DNA of 44,280 nt from Parashewanella curva (GTDB taxonomy: Bacteria > Pseudomonadota > Gammaproteobacteria > Enterobacterales > Shewanellaceae), in contig NZ_ML014787.1 of NCBI RefSeq assembly GCF_003675895.1, positions 1 through 44,280 on the forward strand. The letters run 5' to 3'. Numbering within the stretch: the first letter of the stretch is position 1; each line of letters starts with the position of its first letter. A program made the translations under genes and the position numbers. Positions 16,157 through 24,005 of this stretch are shown here, in pieces. The notes beneath the pieces were generated by a model. The model was not told where the DNA came from. It searched no databases and was given only the letters and a program-made list of their open reading frames with translations.

Positions 16157-16181
16157 GGCCAGCAAGGAAACCTTGCTAGCC
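16157..16181 (-). terminator. acs terminator
   Basis: On the minus strand GGCTAGCAAGG and CCTTGCTGGCC form an 11-bp stem (one U-G pair) with a TTT loop. It is followed by TTATTTTTTATATTTTT. It lies 11 bp past the acs stop and is a clear intrinsic terminator. Confidence 0.88.
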
Positions 16182-16191
16182 TATGGTGGAA

Positions 16192-18087
16192 CTATTCTTC
16201 TAGGGTACTCAAATCCCCTTCATCTTGCCCTAATGCACGCGCTTTTAAGACTCGGCGCATGATTTTTCCTGAGCGGGTTTTTGGCAGTGCATCAACAAAT
16301 TGTACATCTTCAGGAGTGGCAATTTTGCCCATTTCATGGCCAACATGCTCTTTAAGCTCATTAATGAGATCTTGGTTGCCAACAACCCCTTCTTTCAGAG
16401 TCACATAAACGTGAATCGCGTTGCCTTTTAGCTCATGAGGTAAACCAATGGCCGCGGCTTCGGTAACGACTGGATGGCATACTAAGGCGCTTTCAATTTC
16501 TGCGGTACCCAAGCGATAGCCACTGACTTTAAGCACTTCATCAATACGGCCTATCACCCATATATAACCATCTTCATCTTTTTTAGCACTATCACCAGCA
16601 AGGTATCGCCACTGGCCATCAACTTGTGTCCAATACAAATCTTTATAGCGTTGATCGTCTTTAAATACCGTACGTGCCATACCCGGCCAAGGGTTTTTAA
16701 TGATCAGCTTACCTTCTTCATTAGGCGCAGCCGGAACACCATCATCATTAACAATTTCGACTTCATTACCAAAGAATGGTTTGGTGGCTGAGCCCGGTTT
16801 AAGCGGCGTAATTGGCAATGGACAAATCATGAAACCACCGGTTTCAGTTTGCCACCAAGTATCAATAATTGGACACTTTCCATCACCAATCACGTCATGA
16901 TACCAACGCCATGCTTCAGGGTTGATGGGCTCTCCGACACTACCCAGTAATCTCAAACTCGATAAGTCGTGTTTTTTCGGCCAGCGATCACCGAAGCGCA
17001 TTAATCCACGAATAGCCGTTGGTGAGGTATAAAGAATGTTGATGCCGTAATTCTCAATGATCTGCCACCAACGATTCGGATAAGGATAATTTGGTGCGCC
17101 ATCGTAAAGCATAATCGTAGCACCATTGATCAATGGCCCATAGACGATATAACTGTGGCCTGTGATCCAGCCCGGATCGGCGGCACACCACCAACGGTCT
17201 TGTGGCTTGATATCAAACGCCATTCTGTGAGTGGTTGAGGTATAAACTGCGTAACCACCGTGAGTATGTAACATGCCTTTAGGTTTACCCGTTGTGCCCG
17301 AGGTATAAAGGATAAACAGTGGGTCTTCGGCGCTGGTTTGCTCTGTTTCACATTTAGAGCCCGCAATCGGCAGCGCTAATAAATCATGCAGCCAAAAATC
17401 ACGGGTTGGCTCCATCTCAACATCGAGTTGATTATTCTTAACGCAGATACACACCTCGATGCTTGGGGTTCGCTTCATCGCATCATCAGCAATCGCTTTT
17501 AGATTGATTTTCTTACCACGACGAGAGCCACCATCAGCGGTGATCAACACCCTTGAGTGAGCATCATCAATGCGCTGAGCGAGGGCTTCAGTACTAAAAC
17601 CACCATAAACTACAGAATGAACTGCACCGATTTTGGCACACGCTAACATCGCAAACACCAATTCAGGAATTTGTGGCATATAAATGGTAACAATATCGCC
17701 CTTTTCTACGCCCATGCTTTTGAGCACGTTGGCAAATTGTGATACTTCACGGTTCAAACCATTGTAGGAAAAGTTACGTTTTTCGCCGTTTTCACCTTCC
17801 CAGATAATCGCCATCTTATTGCGGTTGGCATTATCTAAATGGCGATCAATGGCATTATGAACAATATTGATTTCACCACCATCAAACCACTTGTACATAG
17901 GAGCATTGGACTCATCCAGCACGCTATCCCATTTTTTATACCAGCTTAAGGTTTCTGCCTGTTCCGCCCAAAATGCTTCTCTGTTTTCAACGGAATATTG
18001 ATACAATTTTTCGTATTCACTGACATTGGCTTGCTCGATAACGTCCTGACTTGGATAAAACATTTCGCGCTTATCAGAATTGGTCAT
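16192..18087 (-). CDS. acs: Acetyl-coenzyme A synthetase
   Basis: This cytoplasmic enzyme activates acetate to acetyl-CoA through acetyl-AMP, allowing acetate uptake and use. At 631 residues it is slightly shorter than the usual ~650. Seen are the AMP-binding loop LYTSGTTGKPKGMLHTHGGY, the WWQTETGG motif, and the C-terminal KTRSGKIMRR with K608. K608 is the conserved lysine whose acetylation silences Acs in other bacteria. Details such as DRWWCAADPGWITGHSY and the short N-terminus differ from typical Vibrio or E. coli Acs, so it may belong to a different Acs subtype. GGAGAAG precedes the ATG. A candidate CrbR-type palindrome lies about 160 bp upstream. Confidence 0.94.
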   Translation of the reverse strand: MTNSDKREMFYPSQDVIEQANVSEYEKLYQYSVENREAFWAEQAETLSWYKKWDSVLDESNAPMYKWFDGGEINIVHNAIDRHLDNANRNKMAIIWEGENGEKRNFSYNGLNREVSQFANVLKSMGVEKGDIVTIYMPQIPELVFAMLACAKIGAVHSVVYGGFSTEALAQRIDDAHSRVLITADGGSRRGKKINLKAIADDAMKRTPSIEVCICVKNNQLDVEMEPTRDFWLHDLLALPIAGSKCETEQTSAEDPLFILYTSGTTGKPKGMLHTHGGYAVYTSTTHRMAFDIKPQDRWWCAADPGWITGHSYIVYGPLINGATIMLYDGAPNYPYPNRWWQIIENYGINILYTSPTAIRGLMRFGDRWPKKHDLSSLRLLGSVGEPINPEAWRWYHDVIGDGKCPIIDTWWQTETGGFMICPLPITPLKPGSATKPFFGNEVEIVNDDGVPAAPNEEGKLIIKNPWPGMARTVFKDDQRYKDLYWTQVDGQWRYLAGDSAKKDEDGYIWVIGRIDEVLKVSGYRLGTAEIESALVCHPVVTEAAAIGLPHELKGNAIHVYVTLKEGVVGNQDLINELKEHVGHEMGKIATPEDVQFVDALPKTRSGKIMRRVLKARALGQDEGDLSTLEE

Positions 18088-18248
18088 GTTACTTCTCCAT
18101 AAAGATTGTACTTAGCATCCGTTTGTACCCGTCTGTAGGCATTGTTGTTTGTTGTAGGACACCAATTTTGAGAGCCTGAATCAACAACATTGAATGGCTC
18201 GAATATTTGAGTGATGACCAAGTTAGGGAATTTTTTGAGAAATGACTA

Positions 18249-18263
18249 TTAGACCTAAGTCTA
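18249..18263. promoter_or_regulatory. Candidate CrbR operator upstream of acs
   Basis: TTAGACCTAAGTCTA, with arms TAGAC and GTCTA around CTAA. It lies between divergent acs (start 18087) and the unknown gene at 18400. A matching element, TTAGACTAAAGTTTA, lies upstream of the symporter operon at 23618. Sharing between two acetate-uptake units makes the local acetate regulator CrbR the best candidate ligand. Confidence 0.55.
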
Positions 18264-18399
18264 TATAAGACGATTTAACGCTAAACACAGGCTCAGGGAC
18301 ACAAATGTTATTCGTGGCATTAAGCTTTATTCATAAAAGTAGCTTACTTTCAAAGTGTTATTTACCATTAAACTACACTTTACTTCATCAATAAATACC

Positions 18400-19875
18400 A
18401 TGAGTGTATATTTGGTTAGTACGAATTCAATGGGGGATACCCCTCAAACACCCTCAAATCTCATCAATGGATTACCGCCATCAAAAGACAATGTTGATGT
18501 TGTCAACAATGGCAGTATCGCGCGTAGTAAACTTTCAGAGTTTTGCGCCCATTATCAAGTAACCAATTTATGCCGAATTCCCGTAGCCGAATTTCAGGGT
18601 GCTCGACATGTCCACGCCGTTCAATCAGGAATAGTAAATGAACTTGGTTGTAACCAACGTCAATTTGTTCATTTTAATTTGCAACACACTACAGTCGAAG
18701 TCGATAAAGAATATATCGCCCTTTCTATCGTTCAAAGTGGTCAGGGTAGCAAGTTGGGCAAGGTTGAATCTAACGAAGGCTACATCCCACCGATTCTCAG
18801 TAATCAAAACGCATTGATTTACCGTGTCGTCAACGTCAGACAAGAAGTCACGTTTGACGAACTTGAAAAAATGGCACAAGACAGTGAAGTCAACTTTAGC
18901 CACGGCCTAAATTCAATCTATGATCTTGATAGCTTAAAACAAACCCTGTTATCTCGATACCAACATTCAAGAAAAGACTTGGGCCTGACAGAAAGTAATA
19001 TTTCACAGCAAACAGTAGCAATCACTTGGTTTGAACTGGTTGGCTATGTTGATGAACGTGATCAACGGGTAAATTTACCCGAACCCCAACACATTCAAGT
19101 AGGCGAAATGCGCATTCAACTTGACGATGTTCATGAATTGCTCACCATACTGAATGTCGCCCCAGAAGAAAAAAACTTTCATGATTTAGCAACCGTGGTA
19201 AAGCAATGGCGCAGACCACCCGGAATACTGAGATCTCAGCAGCCTGATGTAGTGGTTACCAAAGAGAAAAAAGCACAATGCCTTGCTGTGTTTAAAAAAA
19301 TGGGCTTTGTTGATGAAACTCATCCTGCCTTAAATCAATACGATCATGGCGTGATCATGGGAGCGGCGATTCCCACCATGCAAAATAGAGTCGAACAAAT
19401 GGAAAAAATAATTAAGCAAGAGGTACAATGTTCGAAGCTATTTACCTTAACCAGTGCGCGTAAATTGACAGAGCAACCAGATCAATTTACCCAATACAAC
19501 CAAGCTCACAGTCAACTCACACCACTGAGTACAGAGCATAATGAAACCGATGCAATGGCACACATAGTCAGTCAATCATCTCTCTCCCCTGTCATTCCGG
19601 TTTTCTGCGATGCGATGATAGAAGAAAAAGGCATTCGCCGCCCCGCGAATACCTCTGATACGCTGCAACGTTATCAGCAACGGCATAGAGTTGAAAAGGG
19701 GAAATCGCTCTTAATGGTAACCAGCCAACCTCATGCGATGTACCAATTGGCCAGTGCTCAAAAAACATTTTTTCCTGAACGCCCTACGATAGCCTTAACG
19801 GCGAATAAAGCTCCTGAAGACACGCGCTTGATCACCTGCCTTGATTCATTAGATTCCGTATTTAGAGTGGCATGA
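18400..19875 (+). CDS. Unknown protein with DUF218-like C-terminal region
   Basis: No confident family. The chosen ATG (18400) gives 491 residues; an upstream in-frame GTG at 18355 would add 15, and neither has a clear ribosome-binding site. There is no signal peptide. Residues about 313-470 (counted from the ATG) resemble the DUF218 (SanA/YdcF-type) fold. The order is HGVIMGAAIP, NRVEQMEKII, LFTLTSARKL, then ETDAM, an NTSDTLQRY block and LLMVTSQPHAMYQLASAQKTF. These correspond to the usual glycine strand, Arg helix, E/T motif and VTSxxH motif. The first 300 residues are unrecognised. It sits in the acetate block between acs and the exonuclease gene, probably as an insertion. Confidence 0.5.
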   Translation: MSVYLVSTNSMGDTPQTPSNLINGLPPSKDNVDVVNNGSIARSKLSEFCAHYQVTNLCRIPVAEFQGARHVHAVQSGIVNELGCNQRQFVHFNLQHTTVEVDKEYIALSIVQSGQGSKLGKVESNEGYIPPILSNQNALIYRVVNVRQEVTFDELEKMAQDSEVNFSHGLNSIYDLDSLKQTLLSRYQHSRKDLGLTESNISQQTVAITWFELVGYVDERDQRVNLPEPQHIQVGEMRIQLDDVHELLTILNVAPEEKNFHDLATVVKQWRRPPGILRSQQPDVVVTKEKKAQCLAVFKKMGFVDETHPALNQYDHGVIMGAAIPTMQNRVEQMEKIIKQEVQCSKLFTLTSARKLTEQPDQFTQYNQAHSQLTPLSTEHNETDAMAHIVSQSSLSPVIPVFCDAMIEEKGIRRPANTSDTLQRYQQRHRVEKGKSLLMVTSQPHAMYQLASAQKTFFPERPTIALTANKAPEDTRLITCLDSLDSVFRVA

Positions 19876-19974
19876 ACCATTACTGAGGCTTGAATTAAAT
19901 CTTGTTAACAAGACTAACACCTTGAATTAAATTCAATACAATGAGCATAAAAAGCGAGACCAGACAGGCAGCAC

Positions 19975-20946
19975 ATGGCAACAGGCATAACGATACAAGA
20001 CAACATCGATCCCTATGAAAGCGAGGATAACCCCAATTTCACCACACCAGCTCCCCAAAGAGATGAATCGGTGCACATTTTACATATTCAACTGCGCGCC
20101 ACTTCTACTCAAGAATGCATTCTCTTAGCTGGCAGTAACACATATCATGCCGACATCCAAATCCTCCGCGAGCATGAGCCACATTTGAACGTCAAACAAT
20201 TTATAGAGCAAAACGCCCCCGGAAAAATATTAAATCAGTTCTCTTTTGAGTTACTTGAAAAAGAAGAAGGAATGGTGTGTTCGTTTGATGTAAACCTAAA
20301 ATCATACTCACCCCAACGGTGTAACCTTGTCACCAATAACAATACTTATAAGGCCGTCATTACAATTATACATGTCAACCGAAAGCCTGCAGATTTGCCC
20401 GCACCCAGTTTATTTGAAAAGACCGCTCCCCCCTGTCAAATTACAGCGCCCCAAAACACTAAGCGTCCGAGTCACCCCATCACACCCCAAACGCCCTCAG
20501 CCCCCCATCAATGCTCTGCAGAAAATCCAGCTCTGTACGGCGCCTCCAAAGCATCGACAGCTCCAAGCCAAGCAGTAAAGCAATTTTTAGAGGGTGCTAC
20601 ACAAGTGCCAAGTAAAACAGCTTATGCTATTTTTGAACGGTATTGGGAGCAAATCGCAGATGAAATTACGCGGTTATCTACAAATCAGTGCGTAAGTGTT
20701 AAGAAACAATGTTTTGCCCGTTTTAAGTATACTGAAATGCAAAAAAACCTTCTGGATGATTTTTTATCTAAAAATAATAAATCTAGATTCTCACGCCTTC
20801 TCTTACAGGCCATAAAAGCGAAAATCCAAACAGAACAAGATGTGTTTAATAAACTATTAATGACGCTAAACAGCTGTAAGATCCCAGCCCTCATTGATTT
20901 TGCAGAAAAAATGGTTAAGGACGTATATAGCCCAAGTTTACGTTGA
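19975..20946 (+). CDS. Unknown protein with duplicated N-terminal strand unit and helical C-terminus
   Basis: Family not recognised; 323 residues, no signal peptide or membrane segment. Two similar segments are visible: LRATSTQECILLAGSNTYHA near residue 40 and LKSYSPQRCNLVTNNNTYKA near residue 109. This points to a duplicated beta unit. A proline-rich, low-complexity linker (about 130-190) follows. The last 130 residues look like a compact all-helical domain (AYAIFERYWEQIADEI to ALIDFAEKMVKDV). The layout resembles a secreted adaptor or effector but gives no activity. It is about 100 bp downstream of the 18400 gene on the same strand and converges with the exonuclease gene. Confidence 0.6.
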   Translation: MATGITIQDNIDPYESEDNPNFTTPAPQRDESVHILHIQLRATSTQECILLAGSNTYHADIQILREHEPHLNVKQFIEQNAPGKILNQFSFELLEKEEGMVCSFDVNLKSYSPQRCNLVTNNNTYKAVITIIHVNRKPADLPAPSLFEKTAPPCQITAPQNTKRPSHPITPQTPSAPHQCSAENPALYGASKASTAPSQAVKQFLEGATQVPSKTAYAIFERYWEQIADEITRLSTNQCVSVKKQCFARFKYTEMQKNLLDDFLSKNNKSRFSRLLLQAIKAKIQTEQDVFNKLLMTLNSCKIPALIDFAEKMVKDVYSPSLR

Positions 20947-20995
20947 GCAAAAGTCATCCTAAGAATCTACTTAAAAGTACCTGACTATACGTTTC

Positions 20996-21685
20996 TTAAA
21001 CCAGTAACTTCTTCAAAGGCGTATCCCTCCCTTGTGTTAATTGGCTCAACTGAGCCAACAACAACTCCCCCGAAGCCACCGCATCATTCAAGGCATTATG
21101 TTCATAATGAGGAGGTAAGCCATATTCTTGTCTCAAATTGGCCAACCTGAGTCGAGAGGGATCATAAGGCGTATCACTCAAATCAAAACGACGTTTGGCG
21201 ATTTGCAAGGTATCAATAATAGGAAAAACAGGCGCGACGCCATAGAGTTGCAAACAGGCTTGCTGCAGAAAACTGCGTTCGATATGGGCAAAATGCACCA
21301 ACATCACTTTCCCAGCTAACTGTGCTAACAACTGTTCTATTACTCGTTCTAATGACTGACCTTGGGCTTGCTCATTATCGGTAATTTGGTGAATTTGTAC
21401 GTTTTCTCTCTCAAGTTCGATATTGTGATTCACAACAGTATGTAGGCTATCAGCAAGACAAATAATGCCATGATGTATAGGCGTACATCCTACTGATAAA
21501 ATATGATCTTTTTTAGAGTTTAGCCCTGTAGTTTCAAAATCTAATGCCAGTAGTTCCACCTCTTTTATTGGTGTTTGAGGCTCAGGAAACGGCACAGATA
21601 AAAAAGATTTGAGTGGTCCCTCTGGGGCTTTTTTACATTGTCGCTCTCGCACGGCATTGAGCCCAAACCAGCGTTGAAATAACAT
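20996..21685 (-). CDS. DnaQ-like 3'-5' exonuclease (DEDDh)
   Basis: A 229-residue protein with an ExoI motif LLALDFETTGLNS (D49, E51) and an ExoIII motif HNALNDA near the C-terminus, as in DNA polymerase III epsilon-type exonucleases. The N-terminal ~40 residues are extra. The gene lies 9 bp after the CBS/DUF294 gene on the same strand, so the two are one operon. This pair recurs near acs and the symporter genes in Vibrio-type genomes. The target nucleic acid is unknown. Confidence 0.88.
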   Translation of the reverse strand: MLFQRWFGLNAVRERQCKKAPEGPLKSFLSVPFPEPQTPIKEVELLALDFETTGLNSKKDHILSVGCTPIHHGIICLADSLHTVVNHNIELERENVQIHQITDNEQAQGQSLERVIEQLLAQLAGKVMLVHFAHIERSFLQQACLQLYGVAPVFPIIDTLQIAKRRFDLSDTPYDPSRLRLANLRQEYGLPPHYEHNALNDAVASGELLLAQLSQLTQGRDTPLKKLLV

Positions 21686-21694
21686 TTGAACTCC

Positions 21695-23542
21695 TTAACC
21701 GTAGGTGGTTTGGCGTACACTCTGCATTTCTTTAATCACTTTAAACGCATCTTTTAAATGCTCTCTATCGAGCTTAGATAGAGCATTAGGCGAGATGAAA
21801 CAATCGGTTTCTTCTCCCTCTAACAATTGCTTGGCTTGGTGTTTTACTTTCGACATGGTCAAAAACTCAAAGGCTGAAAATAAGCTTTTACCCGAACCTT
21901 GAGTTAATGATGATGTCCCCATGGCCTGCGTTAACCGTTTAAGGGTATTCACTTCTTCAATGCCTTCCGATAGCGCATAAATTCGCGCCAGATCCACCAC
22001 AGGTGCGATACCATTGTGTTTTAAATCCAGCGTATTTTTATGCTTGCCGTTATCGGTTAACACGAAGTCTCGAAAGAAGCCTAACGGCGGTCTGAGCTTG
22101 ATGGCATTGGCAGATAAATGAGCCAAGAATAGGGTGTTGCCTTGAGTCTTTTTCAGCATTTTTTGACGAACATCTTCAAGCAGTGATTCTTTGCCATATA
22201 CGCTGCGCATATCAAAAAAGATGCTGCAATGCATCAAGGCTTTTGGGTCAGGTTTATCTATCCATTGAGTAAAATACTTATGCCATACCGCTTGCGTTTG
22301 GCGCCATTTCTGATTGCTGGCCATCACATCTCCAGGACAATAAGGATAACCACATTGAGCGAGCCCATCACACACAAACTGCGCCAACTGAGTAAACCAA
22401 GGACGATGCTGCTCTTGCAGGCTGTCATCAATGATCAAAGCGTTATCTTGATCGGAACTGACCATTTGTTCTTGTCTTGCTTGAGAGCCCGCACTCACCC
22501 ACACAAAGGGGACAGGTTCATCGCCTAAATGTGCTTTGGCTAACTCAATCAGCTTACAGGTAAACGCATCAGCAATCGCACTCATGGTTTTACCGACACT
22601 GCTTGCGGATGTTCCAAGCTTGGCCATGCTCACTTGTAATTTCGGTAATAAATCAGAGATATGCGACAACTCGGTCACATCTTTTGCCTTAGCAATCATG
22701 GACGATACATTGACAGAACTTAGACTTTCTTGCCTCATTAAGTCGGTAATGGTCACCATCCCTGCCAGTTGCCCTTTTCGGCTCACAGGTAAATGATGAA
22801 TGCCGCGACTGTTCATTTTAATCAAGGCTTCATAAGCGCTTGCGTTCACATCAATCATTTGCACATCAGCCGTCATGATGTCTGATACTGGGGCACTAAG
22901 GGTCAGACCTTTTGCTAACCCACGACATCGAAAGTCTTTATCCGTCACAATGCCAACCAGCGCTTTATCTCTAATGATCAATAGAGATGAAAAATTACGC
23001 TCGGTCATTATCATTGCGGCTGATTGCAAGCTCGTAGTTTCCTCAATCGTCACCGCTGGGCTACTGAAAAAATCACCAATTGAGCGGTTCATCAAGGTTG
23101 ACGACACAACTTCCTGCTCATTGATTTTAGAAACTTGATCTGACAATCGTTCTGCCGCAGGCTTAGTAAAAAAAGCCCCCACGTGTGGATGCTCGACACA
23201 GATTTCTAATAAACTCGAAAAACTAATGGCATAAATCAGGGTATCTTCATCAGCTTTAACCAAGGTATTACTTACGGCATCTTGCGAACAAAACACGCTG
23301 CAAATATCTCCTTCCGCTAACTTCTCAATCAATTCTTGATTATTTTTGATGACCGACAGCGTGCCTTTGCGGATCACATACAAACTCGGATCCGTTATAC
23401 CTTGTGGCGGCAGAGTTTCGTCACAGCGAACATAACAAATCTGAACCTGCTTAATGAGTTTTTCCAATATCGGTTCAGGGAGTAAATCCAGCGGGTTCGT
23501 CGCTTGAATAAAGGTTTTGATTTCCGTCAGTTCACTACTCAT
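21695..23542 (-). CDS. Cyclic-nucleotide-binding, CBS-pair and DUF294 nucleotidyltransferase protein
   Basis: A 615-residue cytoplasmic protein. From the N-terminus it has a cNMP-binding-like domain (about 15-135), two CBS motifs (about 160-270), and a DUF294 nucleotidyltransferase domain. The nucleotidyltransferase motif is AGSQARQEQMVSSDQDNALI (G352, S353, D364, D366), resembling GlnD/GlnE-type uridylyl- and adenylyltransferases. A helical DUF294 C-terminal domain follows. It probably senses adenine nucleotides and modifies an unknown target. It is first in a two-gene operon with the exonuclease and divergent from the symporter operon. Confidence 0.88.
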   Translation of the reverse strand: MSSELTEIKTFIQATNPLDLLPEPILEKLIKQVQICYVRCDETLPPQGITDPSLYVIRKGTLSVIKNNQELIEKLAEGDICSVFCSQDAVSNTLVKADEDTLIYAISFSSLLEICVEHPHVGAFFTKPAAERLSDQVSKINEQEVVSSTLMNRSIGDFFSSPAVTIEETTSLQSAAMIMTERNFSSLLIIRDKALVGIVTDKDFRCRGLAKGLTLSAPVSDIMTADVQMIDVNASAYEALIKMNSRGIHHLPVSRKGQLAGMVTITDLMRQESLSSVNVSSMIAKAKDVTELSHISDLLPKLQVSMAKLGTSASSVGKTMSAIADAFTCKLIELAKAHLGDEPVPFVWVSAGSQARQEQMVSSDQDNALIIDDSLQEQHRPWFTQLAQFVCDGLAQCGYPYCPGDVMASNQKWRQTQAVWHKYFTQWIDKPDPKALMHCSIFFDMRSVYGKESLLEDVRQKMLKKTQGNTLFLAHLSANAIKLRPPLGFFRDFVLTDNGKHKNTLDLKHNGIAPVVDLARIYALSEGIEEVNTLKRLTQAMGTSSLTQGSGKSLFSAFEFLTMSKVKHQAKQLLEGEETDCFISPNALSKLDREHLKDAFKVIKEMQSVRQTTYG

Positions 23543-23617
23543 GGCGCGTCCTTGTGTTTTCTTATGTTGTTGTTTTTACCATTGAAAACGTTAAGGGTCG
23601 AGCATTGAAATGCCCCC

Positions 23618-23632
23618 TTAGACTAAAGTTTA
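23618..23632. promoter_or_regulatory. Candidate CrbR operator upstream of the symporter operon
   Basis: TTAGACTAAAGTTTA matches the element upstream of acs (18249-18263) at 12 of 15 positions: TTAGAC, then AAGT and TA in the same register. It lies 120-134 bp before the DUF4212 start, in the region shared with the divergent DUF294 gene. Confidence 0.5.
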
Positions 23633-23676
23633 ATATGTTTGTTTTCCATTGGTTGTTAGGGTCTTAACTGAAAAAT

Positions 23677-23723
23677 TAAGTACCTGAGCATAAAACCTTA
23701 AGCAATTTATGCTCAGGTACTTA
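23677..23723. repeat. 18-bp perfect inverted repeat in the symporter leader
   Basis: TAAGTACCTGAGCATAAA (23677-23694) pairs perfectly with the arm at 23706-23723, leaving an 11-base loop. It lies 16 bp before the AAAGGAG of the DUF4212 gene. No long U tract follows on the plus strand. It could be a leader hairpin affecting translation or stability, an end of the divergent transcript, or a mobile-repeat remnant. Confidence 0.75.
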
Positions 23724-23751
23724 TAACAATAAAAAGTAAAAGGAGATCAAT

Positions 23752-24003
23752 GTGGAAACACAAAATAGTTACTGGGCGGAGAATTTACGCCTGATCCTGA
23801 TCTGCCTCGCCATTTGGTTTGTTTCCTCATTTGGCTTTGGTTTACTGCTGGTGGAACCCTTAAATGAAATTCGCTTGGGCGGTTATAAGCTTGGTTTCTG
23901 GTTTGCCCAACAGGGATCCATATACGTGTTTGTGGCACTTGTTTTTTGGTATTCATCACAAATGAATAAGCTCGACAAAAAATATAACGTAGAGGAAAGC
24001 TGA
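23752..24003 (+). CDS. DUF4212 sodium/substrate symporter small subunit
   Basis: An 83-residue membrane protein with two hydrophobic segments (LILICLAIWFVSSFGFGLLL and GSIYVFVALVFWYSS). The FGFGLLLVEPLNEI and GFWFAQQGS blocks mark the DUF4212 (TIGR03647-type) small subunit, which always pairs with a VC_2705-type symporter. It starts with GTG behind AAAGGAG. Its stop is 2 bp before the symporter ATG, so the two are coupled. Confidence 0.92.
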   Translation: METQNSYWAENLRLILICLAIWFVSSFGFGLLLVEPLNEIRLGGYKLGFWFAQQGSIYVFVALVFWYSSQMNKLDKKYNVEES

Positions 24004-24005
24004 TC

